Origin: Akkermansiaceae bacterium
Lineage (GTDB): Bacteria > Verrucomicrobiota > Verrucomicrobiia > Verrucomicrobiales > Akkermansiaceae
Assembly (NCBI GenBank): GCA_022510805.1
Contig: JAFLSS010000001.1
Span: 1-59,042 of the forward strand
Direction: 5' to 3'
Length of the DNA: 59,042 bases
Both the position numbers and the translations under genes were made by a program. Every line of letters starts with the position of its first letter. The first letter of the stretch is position 1. Shown piece by piece: positions 17,621 to 25,396 of the stretch. The notes below the pieces were generated by a model. The model was not told the origin of the DNA. It worked only from the letters and a program-made list of their open reading frames with translations, and did no database searches.

Positions 17621-18620
17621 AGTCGCCGGGTTCAGCGGGTTGGGGTGGCGGGATATCCCGCCAGAATTTCTGGGCGGCGCGCCGCGCGACGGGTGAGACA
17701 TAGCGCGTGCGCAGCAGCTCGGCGTTGCAATGCCCCATCTCGTATTGCAGGGAGTGGATGTCCCGGAACCACGCCGCGTGGTAGCTGGCAAATGAGTGGC
17801 GGCATGAATCTGCTTTCCAATGGGTGAAGCCGGCGGCGCGCCGCAGGGACCGCCAGCGGGCTTCCCAGTTGGGCGGGATGGAGAGCCGGCCCGGGAGGGG
17901 GTGGCGCAGGGGCACGACTCGGCCTCCGCCGGTTTTGCTCACGGCGGGGCGGATGATGATCTCACGCTCGGCGAGGCGGATGTCCTCCGGCCGGAGGCGC
18001 TTGACTTCATTGGGGCGCAGGCCGCAGTAGAGCATCAGGCTGAGGGAGGAGCGCATGGCGGCGTGCTCCGGGCGGCGCGCGGTGTGCTCGAGGCGTTTGA
18101 TTTCTTCGAGGGAGAGTGGGGGGATATGCTGCTCTTGCACGAGGGGGACTTCGATCCGATCCACTGGGTTGGTATCACACCACTCGCGGCGCATGCCGAA
18201 GGCGAAGATGCTGTGCAGGATGGCGCGCCCTTTTTTGTAGCTGCTCTGGCTTTTGCCGAAGGCTGCTTGCAGCAGCTCCCGGCAGTCGCGCGCCGTCATC
18301 GCCCGCAGCGGCATGTCCGCCACGCCGTCCACGCGCAGCATGCGGCGCACAAAGCTGCGCAAGTCACGCCGCGTGGTCGGGCGGCGTGCGGCGCGGGCTT
18401 CCACGCTGGCCCAGGCGGTTGTCTCAAAACTCTGCGTGTGCTCTGAGAGCTGCACCGCCCGCACCCCCTCGCGCAGCACGCGCCGGAGCCGGCGCAGCAG
18501 CAGATCCCGGCTGTTGAATTGTTCTCCCAGCTCCTCGACACACTCCACCACCAGGCGCGCGGCATCGCTTATTTCGAGGGGGAGGCCTTTTACCAGTTCG
18601 GTTGCTATGTTTGTCTTCAT
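17619..18620 (-). CDS. Tyrosine recombinase/integrase
   Basis: The N-terminal half is a core-binding domain and the C-terminal half is the catalytic domain. Visible catalytic residues are Arg in CGLRPNEVKRL, Lys in SKTGGGRVVPL, Arg in SCRHSFASY (the first His of the usual HxxR is not His here, as in many verrucomicrobial integrases), His in MGHCNAELL and the nucleophile Tyr in RYVSPV. The start MKTNIATEL at 18620 is preferred; an in-frame ATG lies at 18635. No phage, transposon or excisionase gene is nearby, so it is either a remnant of an element or a resident recombinase. Confidence 0.85.
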   Translation of the reverse strand: MKTNIATELVKGLPLEISDAARLVVECVEELGEQFNSRDLLLRRLRRVLREGVRAVQLSEHTQSFETTAWASVEARAARRPTTRRDLRSFVRRMLRVDGVADMPLRAMTARDCRELLQAAFGKSQSSYKKGRAILHSIFAFGMRREWCDTNPVDRIEVPLVQEQHIPPLSLEEIKRLEHTARRPEHAAMRSSLSLMLYCGLRPNEVKRLRPEDIRLAEREIIIRPAVSKTGGGRVVPLRHPLPGRLSIPPNWEARWRSLRRAAGFTHWKADSCRHSFASYHAAWFRDIHSLQYEMGHCNAELLRTRYVSPVARRAAQKFWRDIPPPQPAEPGD

Positions 18621-18729
18621 AAGGTGAGGCTTCATGAGGCGCGCGCGCATGAGGGCGGGGCGCCTCGCGCGGGCGCGGGACCTGCGGAGGAAGGTGGGGG
18701 GGATGAGGCTTGCCGCGCGCGGGGGCGGC

Positions 18730-19251
18730 TCAGCTTTGCGGGGGGCGCTGTGCAAATTGCCGCGCGAGGGTGATGTACTGCGCGGCGTGGGCGTGGTTGG
18801 CGGCGATGGAGGCTTCCCCGAGGTCGCGCACGACTTTGGCCGGTATGCCCAGCACGAGGCTGCACGGCGGGATGACGCTGCCCTTGGTCACGACGGCGCC
18901 TGCACCCACGACGGAGCCGCGGCCGATGATGGCGCCGTCCAGCACGATGGCGCCCATGCCGATGAGGCAGTCATCCTCGATGGTGCAGGCGTGCAGGATG
19001 GCGCCGTGCCCCACGGTGACATGGGAGCCCAGGTAGCAGCCGCGGTCCGTGTCGATGTGCAGGCAAGCGTTGTCCTGGATATTGCTGCCGGGGCCGATCA
19101 CGATGGGCGCCAGATCCGCGCGCAGGGTGGCGTGGTGCCAGATGGAGGAGTCCGCCTCCAGGCGCACCTGGCCCACCAGGGCGGCGCAGTCGGAGACGAA
19201 GGCGGGGGAGTGGAGCTGCGGGCTGTGGCCGGCAAAGGATTCAAGAGTCAT
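18730..19251 (-). CDS. Gamma-carbonic-anhydrase-like hexapeptide protein
   Basis: 173 residues forming a left-handed beta-helix of hexapeptide repeats (I.IG..S.IQDNACLH, YLGSHVTVGHGAILHACTI, IIGRGSVVGAGAVVT). Three histidines at the positions that bind metal in the YrdA/CaiE/gamma-carbonic anhydrase family are present (CLH, VGH, LHAC). The activity could be carbonic anhydrase or an acyltransferase-like function; the sequence does not decide. It is preceded by a near-consensus promoter that makes it leaderless. Confidence 0.85.
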   Translation of the reverse strand: MTLESFAGHSPQLHSPAFVSDCAALVGQVRLEADSSIWHHATLRADLAPIVIGPGSNIQDNACLHIDTDRGCYLGSHVTVGHGAILHACTIEDDCLIGMGAIVLDGAIIGRGSVVGAGAVVTKGSVIPPCSLVLGIPAKVVRDLGEASIAANHAHAAQYITLARQFAQRPPQS

Positions 19252-19257
19252 GGCTCG

Positions 19258-19286
19258 AGTATAGGGCGGAGAGATGCGCGTGGCAA
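19258..19286 (-). promoter_or_regulatory. Promoter of the gamma-CA-like gene (leaderless)
   Basis: On the minus strand TTGCCA (19281-19286), 17-bp spacer, TATACT (19258-19263). The start codon at 19251 is 7 nt beyond the -10, which is the expected transcript start itself. Confidence 0.8.
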
Positions 19287-19297
19287 GGAAAAAGCGC

Positions 19298-19326
19298 TCG
19301 ACAAGGCGGTGGCGCTTTGCTATATA
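19298..19326 (+). promoter_or_regulatory. Promoter of the anchored ankyrin gene
   Basis: TCGACA (19298-19303), 17-bp spacer, TATATA (19321-19326). The ATG at 19335 is 9 nt beyond. It is back-to-back with the minus-strand promoter at 19258-19286. Confidence 0.65.
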
Positions 19327-19334
19327 TGGAAGGG

Positions 19335-20132
19335 ATGAAGGATTATGTCAACCCCGTGCTTTTGCTCATCGTGATAGGCCTCATGGGCTGCCGCTGTGCG
19401 GTGGAGTCGCCGGAGGCGCTGGATTTGCTGGATGGGTGGGTCCTGGCGCTCTGCACCACGGGCGTGGTGGTGAATGGCGCGCTGGCGTTGTCGCGCGCGC
19501 TGGTGCGCCAGGCCTCGCTGGTGAGCGTGGTGTGGGCTGTTGTGTTTGTGGTGCTGGGTGGCTGCGCGTGGGTGCTGAGCATGACTCCGCTCAGCGAGGA
19601 GCAGGCGGTATACAGCGCTCAGGCGCGGGCGGCGGTGGATCCGCTGGCGCGCGATGCGGAGGGGGAGACTCTGCTTTCCCGCGCGGCGGCGCTGGGCAAG
19701 GAGGATGAGGTGCGCCGCATCTTGGCGGAGGCCTCCCCGAGCCAGGAGCTGCTGCGCGAGGCAGGCTTGCGCGCGGCGGAGGCCAACAAGCCGGCGGTGC
19801 TGGACCGCCTGGCGCGGGTGGGGTTGGCGGCGGATGCGGAGGTGGGCGGGGTGTCGCTCTTGCACGCGGCGGCGCAGAATGGTGCGGCGGAGGCGATGCG
19901 CTGGCTGCTGGAGCGCGGCGCGGCGGTGAATGCGCGCGATGAGGATGGGGCGACTCCGCTGATGCATGCTGCGCTGAGCGGTAGTGTGGCGGCGGTGAAG
20001 ATTTTGCTGGAATACAAGGCCGATGCGCGCCTGCGCGATGCGGCCGGTAACCGCGCTCAGGATTATGCGCGACGTGAGGAATTGCAGGAGCTGCTTGAGC
20101 CGCCGCCTGCTCCACAACCCAAGGAGAAGTAA
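19335..20132 (+). CDS. Membrane-anchored ankyrin-repeat protein
   Basis: The start MKDYVNPVLLL at 19335 is chosen because the -10 element covers the upstream in-frame ATG. Three hydrophobic segments occupy residues 5-85. They are followed by an ankyrin domain with SLLHAAAQNGAAEAMRWL and GATPLMHAALSGSVAAVKIL. 265 residues in total. The next gene starts 3 bases after the stop, so the two are probably translationally coupled. Function unknown. Confidence 0.8.
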   Translation: MKDYVNPVLLLIVIGLMGCRCAVESPEALDLLDGWVLALCTTGVVVNGALALSRALVRQASLVSVVWAVVFVVLGGCAWVLSMTPLSEEQAVYSAQARAAVDPLARDAEGETLLSRAAALGKEDEVRRILAEASPSQELLREAGLRAAEANKPAVLDRLARVGLAADAEVGGVSLLHAAAQNGAAEAMRWLLERGAAVNARDEDGATPLMHAALSGSVAAVKILLEYKADARLRDAAGNRAQDYARREELQELLEPPPAPQPKEK

Positions 20133-20135
20133 GAG

Positions 20136-20972
20136 ATGATGCGCCGGTGTGCTTGGCCCATAGTGCTGGTCTGTGCCACTTTTGTGGCGGCGGCAGAGGA
20201 GATCACCCTGTCGGATGGCGAGGTGCTGCATGAGGCGCGGGTGCTGCGCCACGATGGCGAGTCCGCCACCATCAGCCACTCCACCGGGGTGCAGCAGATT
20301 CCCTATACCCGCTTGTCGCCGGAGCTGCAGCTGCGCTTGCACCTGCGCCCGGAGGATGTGGAGGCGCGGCGTGAGAAAGCCCGCCTGGCGGAGAAGCGCC
20401 GGGCGGAGGCGCGTGCCAAGCGCGAGGCTGAGCAGCGCGCGGCGCTGGAGGCAAGTGGCCGCTTGCCGCGCTATATGGCAGGGGCTGATGTGGCGGCTTT
20501 GTATGCGGCGTGGGGCACGCTGCCGGCGCCCACGGCGGAGTTCTTGGCCGCAGAGTGGAACCGCCGCGAGGCGCTGCGCTGTGGCTTGCCGCTGGAGGCG
20601 CAGCGCTTCCGGGAGGACGCGGCGGTGCTTTCTAAGCGGGCGGAGGAGCAGCGGGCTGAGGAGCAGGCGCTCCGCCGCCGGCTTGAGGAGGCTGAGGCTC
20701 AGCTGCGCCGCGCTCAGCAGGAGGCTCAGGAGGCGCAGGCGCGTGTGCGCAAGCTGGAGCAGCAGAATGCTGAGCTGGCGCAAAAGGCTGCGACTTCTCA
20801 GGGGGGGAACACCACGGTGGTCATCTCAGAGCCGCGTTATGTGCCGGTGTACCGGCCGGCTCCTGTGGTGCTGCCGCCGGTGCCGCAGCCGCAGCCGCGG
20901 CCGGTGATTCCGCCGCCGGTGAGGCCGGGCGGGCACGGCGCGCCTGCTGTGCAGCGGGTGATTCGGCGCTGA
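20136..20972 (+). CDS. Secreted coiled-coil protein
   Basis: 278 residues. A signal peptide (CAWPIVLVCATFVAAAEE) precedes a short beta-rich segment (LSDGEVLHEARVLRHDGE...). Two long Ala/Glu/Arg-rich coiled-coil stretches (about residues 75-110 and 165-215) follow, and the C-terminal tail is Pro-rich. The first part resembles an SLA1/DUF-type ITLSDG domain seen in planctomycete and verrucomicrobial secreted proteins, but this match is weak. Operon partner of the anchored ankyrin protein. Function unknown. Confidence 0.7.
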   Translation: MMRRCAWPIVLVCATFVAAAEEITLSDGEVLHEARVLRHDGESATISHSTGVQQIPYTRLSPELQLRLHLRPEDVEARREKARLAEKRRAEARAKREAEQRAALEASGRLPRYMAGADVAALYAAWGTLPAPTAEFLAAEWNRREALRCGLPLEAQRFREDAAVLSKRAEEQRAEEQALRRRLEEAEAQLRRAQQEAQEAQARVRKLEQQNAELAQKAATSQGGNTTVVISEPRYVPVYRPAPVVLPPVPQPQPRPVIPPPVRPGGHGAPAVQRVIRR

Positions 20973-20979
20973 GGCTTAT

Positions 20980-21294
20980 TTACTCGTAGGTGTGCTCGAG
21001 CCCGAGCTCGAGGATTTTGTGCACGTGGTCATCTGCCAGGGTGTAGTAGATGTTCTTGCCATCGCGCCGGGCGCGCACGAGGTGGCTTTGGCGCAGGATT
21101 TTGAGCTGGTGTGACACGGCGGGGGCGCTCATGCTGAGCTGCTCTGCCAGGTGGGAGACGCAGAGCTCTCCCCGGCGCAGCGCCCAGAGAACCTTGAGGC
21201 GTGAGCTGTCGCCGAACACCTTGAAAAAATCCGCCAGGTCGTAGATATCTTCTTCCGGCAGCATGTCGAGCGAGGAGGAGCAGGGGTGATCCAT
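20980..21294 (-). CDS. ArsR/SmtB-family metalloregulator, zinc-type
   Basis: 104-residue winged-helix repressor with the family core LADFFKVFGDSSRLKVLWAL, an ELCVSHLAEQLSMSAPAVSHQLKIL recognition region (given here in parts: ELCVSHLAEQ, SAPAVSHQLKIL) and the wing GKNIYYTL. The alpha-3 cysteine pair of the arsenic/cadmium sensors is absent (CVS instead of CVC). The C-terminal helix has D-x-H-x10-H-x2-E, exactly the alpha-5 zinc site spacing of SmtB and CzrA. So it is probably a zinc-responsive repressor. No metal transporter gene is adjacent; queE lies 51 bases upstream on the same strand. Confidence 0.88.
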   Translation of the reverse strand: MDHPCSSSLDMLPEEDIYDLADFFKVFGDSSRLKVLWALRRGELCVSHLAEQLSMSAPAVSHQLKILRQSHLVRARRDGKNIYYTLADDHVHKILELGLEHTYE

Positions 21295-21345
21295 GGGAGG
21301 GGCTGGGGGGGATGAGCGGGTTTCTTATGTGCGTGAGGGGAGGGG

Positions 21346-22005
21346 CTACACGCCGGCGCGGCGGTCCCAGAGGATGATGTGGAGGCGGTTGCCGAGGCGC
21401 ACTTGGTGGCGGCGCGCCATGTCTGCCACGGCGGGGAGGCGGCGGAGGAGATCCGCGCGGTTGTCCGCGCAGGGCATGAGGATGATTTTCTCCCGCGGGA
21501 GCTGCAGGGCTTGGATGGCCGGCCAGTCATCCTCCCCCTGCACGACCCATTTGAACCAGGCGCCGGGCAGGGCGGCAAAGGCGGCCAGCACAGCGGGATC
21601 CGGCGCGGGGAGGTGAGCCGCGGCGTGCGCGAGCTTGGGGGAGATGTTCCACTGATTCACCCGCGCTGCGAGGAGCGGAGGCGGGGGCAGTGTGCCGTTT
21701 GTCTCGATCTCGATGTAGGCCTCAGCCGGCAGCAGGGCGAGCAGCTGCGCCAGCTCATCAGCCTGGAGAAGCGGCTCCCCGCCTGTGATGACAAAGTGCC
21801 GGCAGGGGAAAGCCAGCAGCCGCGTGGCTAGCTCTGCCACCGGCAGGGTGATGCCCCCCGCCCATGAGTGCTTGGAGTCGCACCACGCGCAGTGCTGGTT
21901 GCAGCCAGCGAGGCGCAGAAACACAGCCGGCGCACCGGCGCAGGCGCCCTCCCCCTGCAGGGAATAAAAGATCTCCGGTTCTGAATTCAGGCGTGCAATG
22001 TGCAT
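21346..22005 (-). CDS. queE: 7-carboxy-7-deazaguanine synthase QueE
   Basis: Radical-SAM enzyme that forms the deazaguanine ring of queuosine from carboxytetrahydropterin. The N-terminus EIFYSLQGEG, the cluster motif CNQHCAWCD, VITGGEPLLQ and IEIETNGT are all typical. 219 residues, the usual length. A plausible promoter on the minus strand is TTGACG-17-TAAGAA around 22040-22070, giving a short leader. The other queuosine genes are not in the window. Confidence 0.92.
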   Translation of the reverse strand: MHIARLNSEPEIFYSLQGEGACAGAPAVFLRLAGCNQHCAWCDSKHSWAGGITLPVAELATRLLAFPCRHFVITGGEPLLQADELAQLLALLPAEAYIEIETNGTLPPPPLLAARVNQWNISPKLAHAAAHLPAPDPAVLAAFAALPGAWFKWVVQGEDDWPAIQALQLPREKIILMPCADNRADLLRRLPAVADMARRHQVRLGNRLHIILWDRRAGV

Positions 22006-22150
22006 GGCGGCGTGCTATGATGTGGGGTGTACACAAGCGTTCTTACCAGAAGAGGCGAGTATCGTCAATGGGTTTTCTTGTTTCGGCGCGTTCGGGGCGG
22101 GAAAAACATGCGGGCAAGGGCGCTGCTGCACCCCTTTTTTCTGATGTGTG

Positions 22151-22654
22151 ATGAAAACGACTCCTCCTACACGCCCGTTTCGGATTCTTTTTGTGTGCCT
22201 TGGTAATATCTGCCGCAGCCCTGCTGCTGAGATAGTGTGCCGCGCCGCGCTGGCGGAAGCCGGCTTGGACGGGCAGGTGCAGGTGGATTCCTGCGGCACG
22301 GCGTCATACCACACCGGCAGCCGCCCGGATGCCCGCATGCTGGCGGCTCTGGAGCGCGCGGGGTTTGCCTACGGAGGGCACCGCGCGCGCACGCTGCGCC
22401 GGGCGGATGCGGCGGAGTTTGACCTCATCATCCCGCAAGACCGGGAGAACCTGCGGGATGTGCTGGCTGTGTTTCCGGCGGAGGCGGCAGCCAAGGTGCG
22501 CCCCATGAGTGAGTGGTTCCCGGCGGGTGAGACCCGCTGTGAGGTGCCTGATCCCTATTATGGGGGCGCGGAGGGTTTTGATGATGTGGTGCAGCTGCTG
22601 CGCGGGGCGGCGCAGCAGCTGGTGCATGAGCTTATCAGGAAAGAGCTGCAATAG
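22151..22654 (+). CDS. Low-molecular-weight protein tyrosine phosphatase
   Basis: The CX5RS phosphate-binding loop is VCLGNICRSP at the N-terminus, and the general-acid loop VPDPYYGG is at about residue 135, both intact. 167 residues. It may act on phosphotyrosine proteins or as an arsenate reductase-like enzyme; the DPYYGG loop favours the phosphatase. Start at ATG 22151; the GTG just before it is less likely. The last 20 bases overlap the convergent fabD. Confidence 0.93.
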   Translation: MKTTPPTRPFRILFVCLGNICRSPAAEIVCRAALAEAGLDGQVQVDSCGTASYHTGSRPDARMLAALERAGFAYGGHRARTLRRADAAEFDLIIPQDRENLRDVLAVFPAEAAAKVRPMSEWFPAGETRCEVPDPYYGGAEGFDDVVQLLRGAAQQLVHELIRKELQ

Positions 22655-23555
22655 CTTTTTCCAGGCTTTCGGCATCCTCGATGGAGATGACCGTGGCCTC
22701 TTTGCAGATGCGGCCCATCATGCCGGCGAGAGTCTTGCCGGGCCCGAGCTCGATGAAGAGGCGGTGCCCCTTGTCGACCAGGTCCTGCATGCTGGCGGCC
22801 CAGCGCACCGAGCCGCACACCTGCGCGCCGAGCATGGCGCGGGTGTCCTCCGGCCCGGAGACGGGGCGAGCCTCGTAGTTGCAGTACACCGGGATGGCAG
22901 GCGCCTGCATGGCCACGGCCTCAAGCTCCGGGCGCAGCTTCTCCTGCGCGCTCTTCATGAAGCGGCTGTGGTAAGCGCCGGCCACATTCAGCTTCTTGGC
23001 CAGCTTGAAGCCGGCTTCCTTGGCGCCGGCCACAGCCTTGTCCACCCCCTCCAGGGAGCCGGAAACCACCGTCTGGCCGGGGCAGTTGTAGTTGGCCACG
23101 TCAATATCACACGCCGCGGCGAGCGCCTGCACCGCGTCATCACTGCCGCCGATGAGAGCCGCCATGGTGCTGGGGGCTTGCCGGCATGCCTCCTCCATGA
23201 GCGCGCCGCGCTTCTGCACGAGGCGCAGGCCGTCCTCCGGGGAGAACGTGCCGGCGGCGGCATGGGCGGTGAACTCACCGAGGGAGAGCCCCGCGGCCGC
23301 CACAGGCTCCAGCGCCACGCGCTCGCACAGCAGGCGGTAGAGAGTCAACCCGTGCAGGAAAAGCGCGGGCTGGCAGTAGCAGGTGCGGGTGAGCTCTGCA
23401 TCCGGGCCGTTGAACATGATCTCTGTGAGCGGGAAACCCAGAGCGGCGTTCGCTTGATCCATCATCTCGCGCGCCGTGGGGAAAGTGTCGTAGAGGTCTT
23501 TACCCATGCCCACTTTTTGGGCACCTTGTCCGGGGAATAAAAGTACAGCTTTCAT
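22635..23555 (-). CDS. fabD: Malonyl-CoA:ACP transacylase
   Basis: Loads malonate onto acyl carrier protein for fatty acid synthesis. Motifs in order are LLFPGQGAQ, the nucleophile elbow GLSLGEF with its Ser, the Arg in QKRGALMEEAC that holds the carboxylate, and the catalytic His in GAYHSRFM. 306 residues, normal length. fabD stands alone here; fabH lies 16 kb away. Its promoter is close to consensus and divergent from that of ilvN. Confidence 0.96.
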   Translation of the reverse strand: MKAVLLFPGQGAQKVGMGKDLYDTFPTAREMMDQANAALGFPLTEIMFNGPDAELTRTCYCQPALFLHGLTLYRLLCERVALEPVAAAGLSLGEFTAHAAAGTFSPEDGLRLVQKRGALMEEACRQAPSTMAALIGGSDDAVQALAAACDIDVANYNCPGQTVVSGSLEGVDKAVAGAKEAGFKLAKKLNVAGAYHSRFMKSAQEKLRPELEAVAMQAPAIPVYCNYEARPVSGPEDTRAMLGAQVCGSVRWAASMQDLVDKGHRLFIELGPGKTLAGMMGRICKEATVISIEDAESLEKAIAALS

Positions 23556-23564
23556 GCTCCACCG

Positions 23565-23592
23565 ATTCTAACCGCAAACAAAGCTTTGTCAA
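23565..23592 (-). promoter_or_regulatory. Promoter of fabD
   Basis: On the minus strand TTGACA (23587-23592), 16-bp spacer, TAGAAT (23565-23570). The ATG at 23555 is 10 nt beyond the -10. Confidence 0.85.
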
Positions 23593-23656
23593 GCCCGAAA
23601 CCGCCGCTGCCCGGAGTCGCCGCGGCGGGCAAATGCAGCAATCTGTGGATTTGGCG

Positions 23657-23685
23657 TTGCCAAGGCGGCTTGCTTGTGCTACACT
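23657..23685 (+). promoter_or_regulatory. Promoter of ilvN
   Basis: TTGCCA (23657-23662), 17-bp spacer, extended -10 TGC-TACACT (23680-23685). The ATG at 23696 is 11 nt beyond. Confidence 0.8.
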
Positions 23686-23695
23686 TACGCCCGTT

Positions 23696-24199
23696 ATGGA
23701 AAAAAACGCCAATTCGGAGCAGCATACCCACACGATTTCCGTCCTCGTTGAAAACAAGTTCGGCGTGCTTTCGCGCGTAGCGGGGCTGTTTTCCGGGCGC
23801 GGGTACAATATCCACTCCCTGAATGTGGCTCCCTGCGAGGATCCGCGTTTTTCGCGCATGACGATTGATGTCAATGAGCATGGCGAGAAGCTGGATCAGG
23901 TGATTAAGCAGCTCAGCAAGTTGATCAATGTGGTGGAGGTGATCGACTTCCGCTCACAGCCGACGGTGTATCGTGAGATTGTGTTGATCCGCGTGCTGTT
24001 CGGCGGTAAGAAGCAGGAGATTCTGGAGCTTTGCAATATTTTTGGCGCCAAGGTGTTGGATGCGACTCGCGAGTCGCTCACCATTGAGATTTCGGGCGGC
24101 GAGTTCCGCTTGAAGCGCTTCCTGAATCTGATGCAGGATTATGACGTGCAGATGATTACGCGCTCCGGCAAGATTGCCGTGACCAAGCCCACGGCTTGA
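23696..24199 (+). CDS. ilvN: Acetolactate synthase, small regulatory subunit
   Basis: 167 residues with an N-terminal ACT domain (ISVLVENKFGVLSRVAGLF, GRGYNIHSLNVAP) and the conserved C-terminal domain (REIVLIRV, LTIEISG). It binds branched-chain amino acids and controls the catalytic subunit. The large subunit gene is not adjacent, which is unusual but known. An in-frame extension upstream to 23633 crosses the promoter and is not used. A terminator follows. Confidence 0.95.
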   Translation: MEKNANSEQHTHTISVLVENKFGVLSRVAGLFSGRGYNIHSLNVAPCEDPRFSRMTIDVNEHGEKLDQVIKQLSKLINVVEVIDFRSQPTVYREIVLIRVLFGGKKQEILELCNIFGAKVLDATRESLTIEISGGEFRLKRFLNLMQDYDVQMITRSGKIAVTKPTA

Positions 24200-24252
24200 G
24201 TCGTGCGGCGTGCTGCCCCTGAGGATGGGGGGTGTGCTGCGCGCGCAGAAGC

Positions 24253-24289
24253 GGCGCCGGGTGTCCTTTGTGTGCTCGGCGCCTTTTTT
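24253..24289 (+). terminator. Terminator of ilvN
   Basis: GGCGCCG (24253-24259) pairs with CGGCGCC (24277-24283), followed by six T. Confidence 0.75.
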
Positions 24290-24321
24290 GTGCTCTCCGG
24301 GTGCGGGTGGCGGGCTGTGTT

Positions 24322-25293
24322 TTAGCGCGCCATGAGCAGGCGCATGAGGCGGGGGCAGCCGCGCCGGAGCTGCTGGCAGGCTAGTGTGAGCAGCGGCAGC
24401 AGGAGCAGGAGGATGCTCAGGTTGACCCAGGTGGGCAGCCCCAGCACGTAAAAGGGCGCGAAGGCGAGCGAGTGGGCGGCGTAGATGAAGATCATGCTGC
24501 TTCCGGCCAGGGCGGCGGCGGTGCTGAGCCGGGGGAAGAGGCGCACGAGCCCCAGGGCGATGAGGGGGTATCCCAGCGCCCACGTGAGCTCTTTGACCGG
24601 CAGGGAGCACGCGGTGGTGGTCTCTCCCGGGGTGGGCAGGAGGTGTGGGTAGTACTCCTGCTGCAGCAGGAGCAGGGCGCCGGTGGCAATGAGCGCCGGG
24701 GCGTATGCGGTGAGGTGGTGGCGCAGCTGCCGGAGGCTGATGCTGCTGCGCAGGCAGTAGCCCAGCATCACGGCGGGCAGCCAGACAAAGCTCAGGGTGT
24801 CACTCTGGGAGCTCACGGTGGCGTATTTGCCGGCACTCAGGAGGATGAGCACGAGCCAGTTGTAGCGCGGTAGCAGGCGCAGCGCGGCCAGCCCGGCGAG
24901 GATGAGCTCGAACAGGAAGAGGTTGCGCAGGAACCACAGCGGGGCGTTGTAGGCGGTGCAGCCGATGCCGAATACTTGTGCCCAGCTCCAGTTTTCGCCG
25001 GGGCAGAAGAGGAGGCGCAGCCCGAGGGTGAGGAGTGACCAGAGCACCCAGGCGAGCCCGAGGCGCAGCGCGCGCTTGGCGGCGAGCCATGGCTTTGCTG
25101 CCGGCGGCATGAAGTAGCCGGAGAGGACAAAGTAGAAGCAGAGGGCGCCGCTGACGGCATCTACCAGCACGGGGGTGGTGCCGCCGGCGTGGAGGGCGAG
25201 GATGGGCAAGATGGCGAGGGCGCGCGCGGTGTCGACCCACTTTTCACGCGTATGGGGCGCTGGCGGGGTGGCTGTGTCTGCAGGGGGCGCCAT
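24322..25293 (-). CDS. Acyltransferase-3 family membrane protein
   Basis: 323 residues with about ten hydrophobic segments. The N-terminal KWVDTARALAILPILALHAG is the typical opening of acyltransferase family 3 (OafA/NodX-like), followed by FYFVLSGYFMP and NAPLWFLRNLF, which fit the family. These enzymes O-acylate glycans or lipids at the membrane. The usual catalytic His may be the one in LALHAG. It lies 103 bases after the HtrA-like lipoprotein gene; no promoter was seen between them, so it may be cotranscribed. Confidence 0.85.
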   Translation of the reverse strand: MAPPADTATPPAPHTREKWVDTARALAILPILALHAGGTTPVLVDAVSGALCFYFVLSGYFMPPAAKPWLAAKRALRLGLAWVLWSLLTLGLRLLFCPGENWSWAQVFGIGCTAYNAPLWFLRNLFLFELILAGLAALRLLPRYNWLVLILLSAGKYATVSSQSDTLSFVWLPAVMLGYCLRSSISLRQLRHHLTAYAPALIATGALLLLQQEYYPHLLPTPGETTTACSLPVKELTWALGYPLIALGLVRLFPRLSTAAALAGSSMIFIYAAHSLAFAPFYVLGLPTWVNLSILLLLLPLLTLACQQLRRGCPRLMRLLMAR

Positions 25294-25396
25294 GGGCTTT
25301 GCGGGGCCGTTGCGGGGTGGTGGTGCCGGGGGTACGAGAGCGAGGGGTGGCGGCAGCGCTGCTCCCCCCGCTCATGTGGCCGCGGCGGTGGCGGTG

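Noticed and set aside
19320..20783. 487-codon minus-strand frame opposite the ankyrin and coiled-coil genes
   Set aside because: The opposite strand has signal peptides, ankyrin motifs and a promoter; this frame has only a biased Arg/Leu/His composition.
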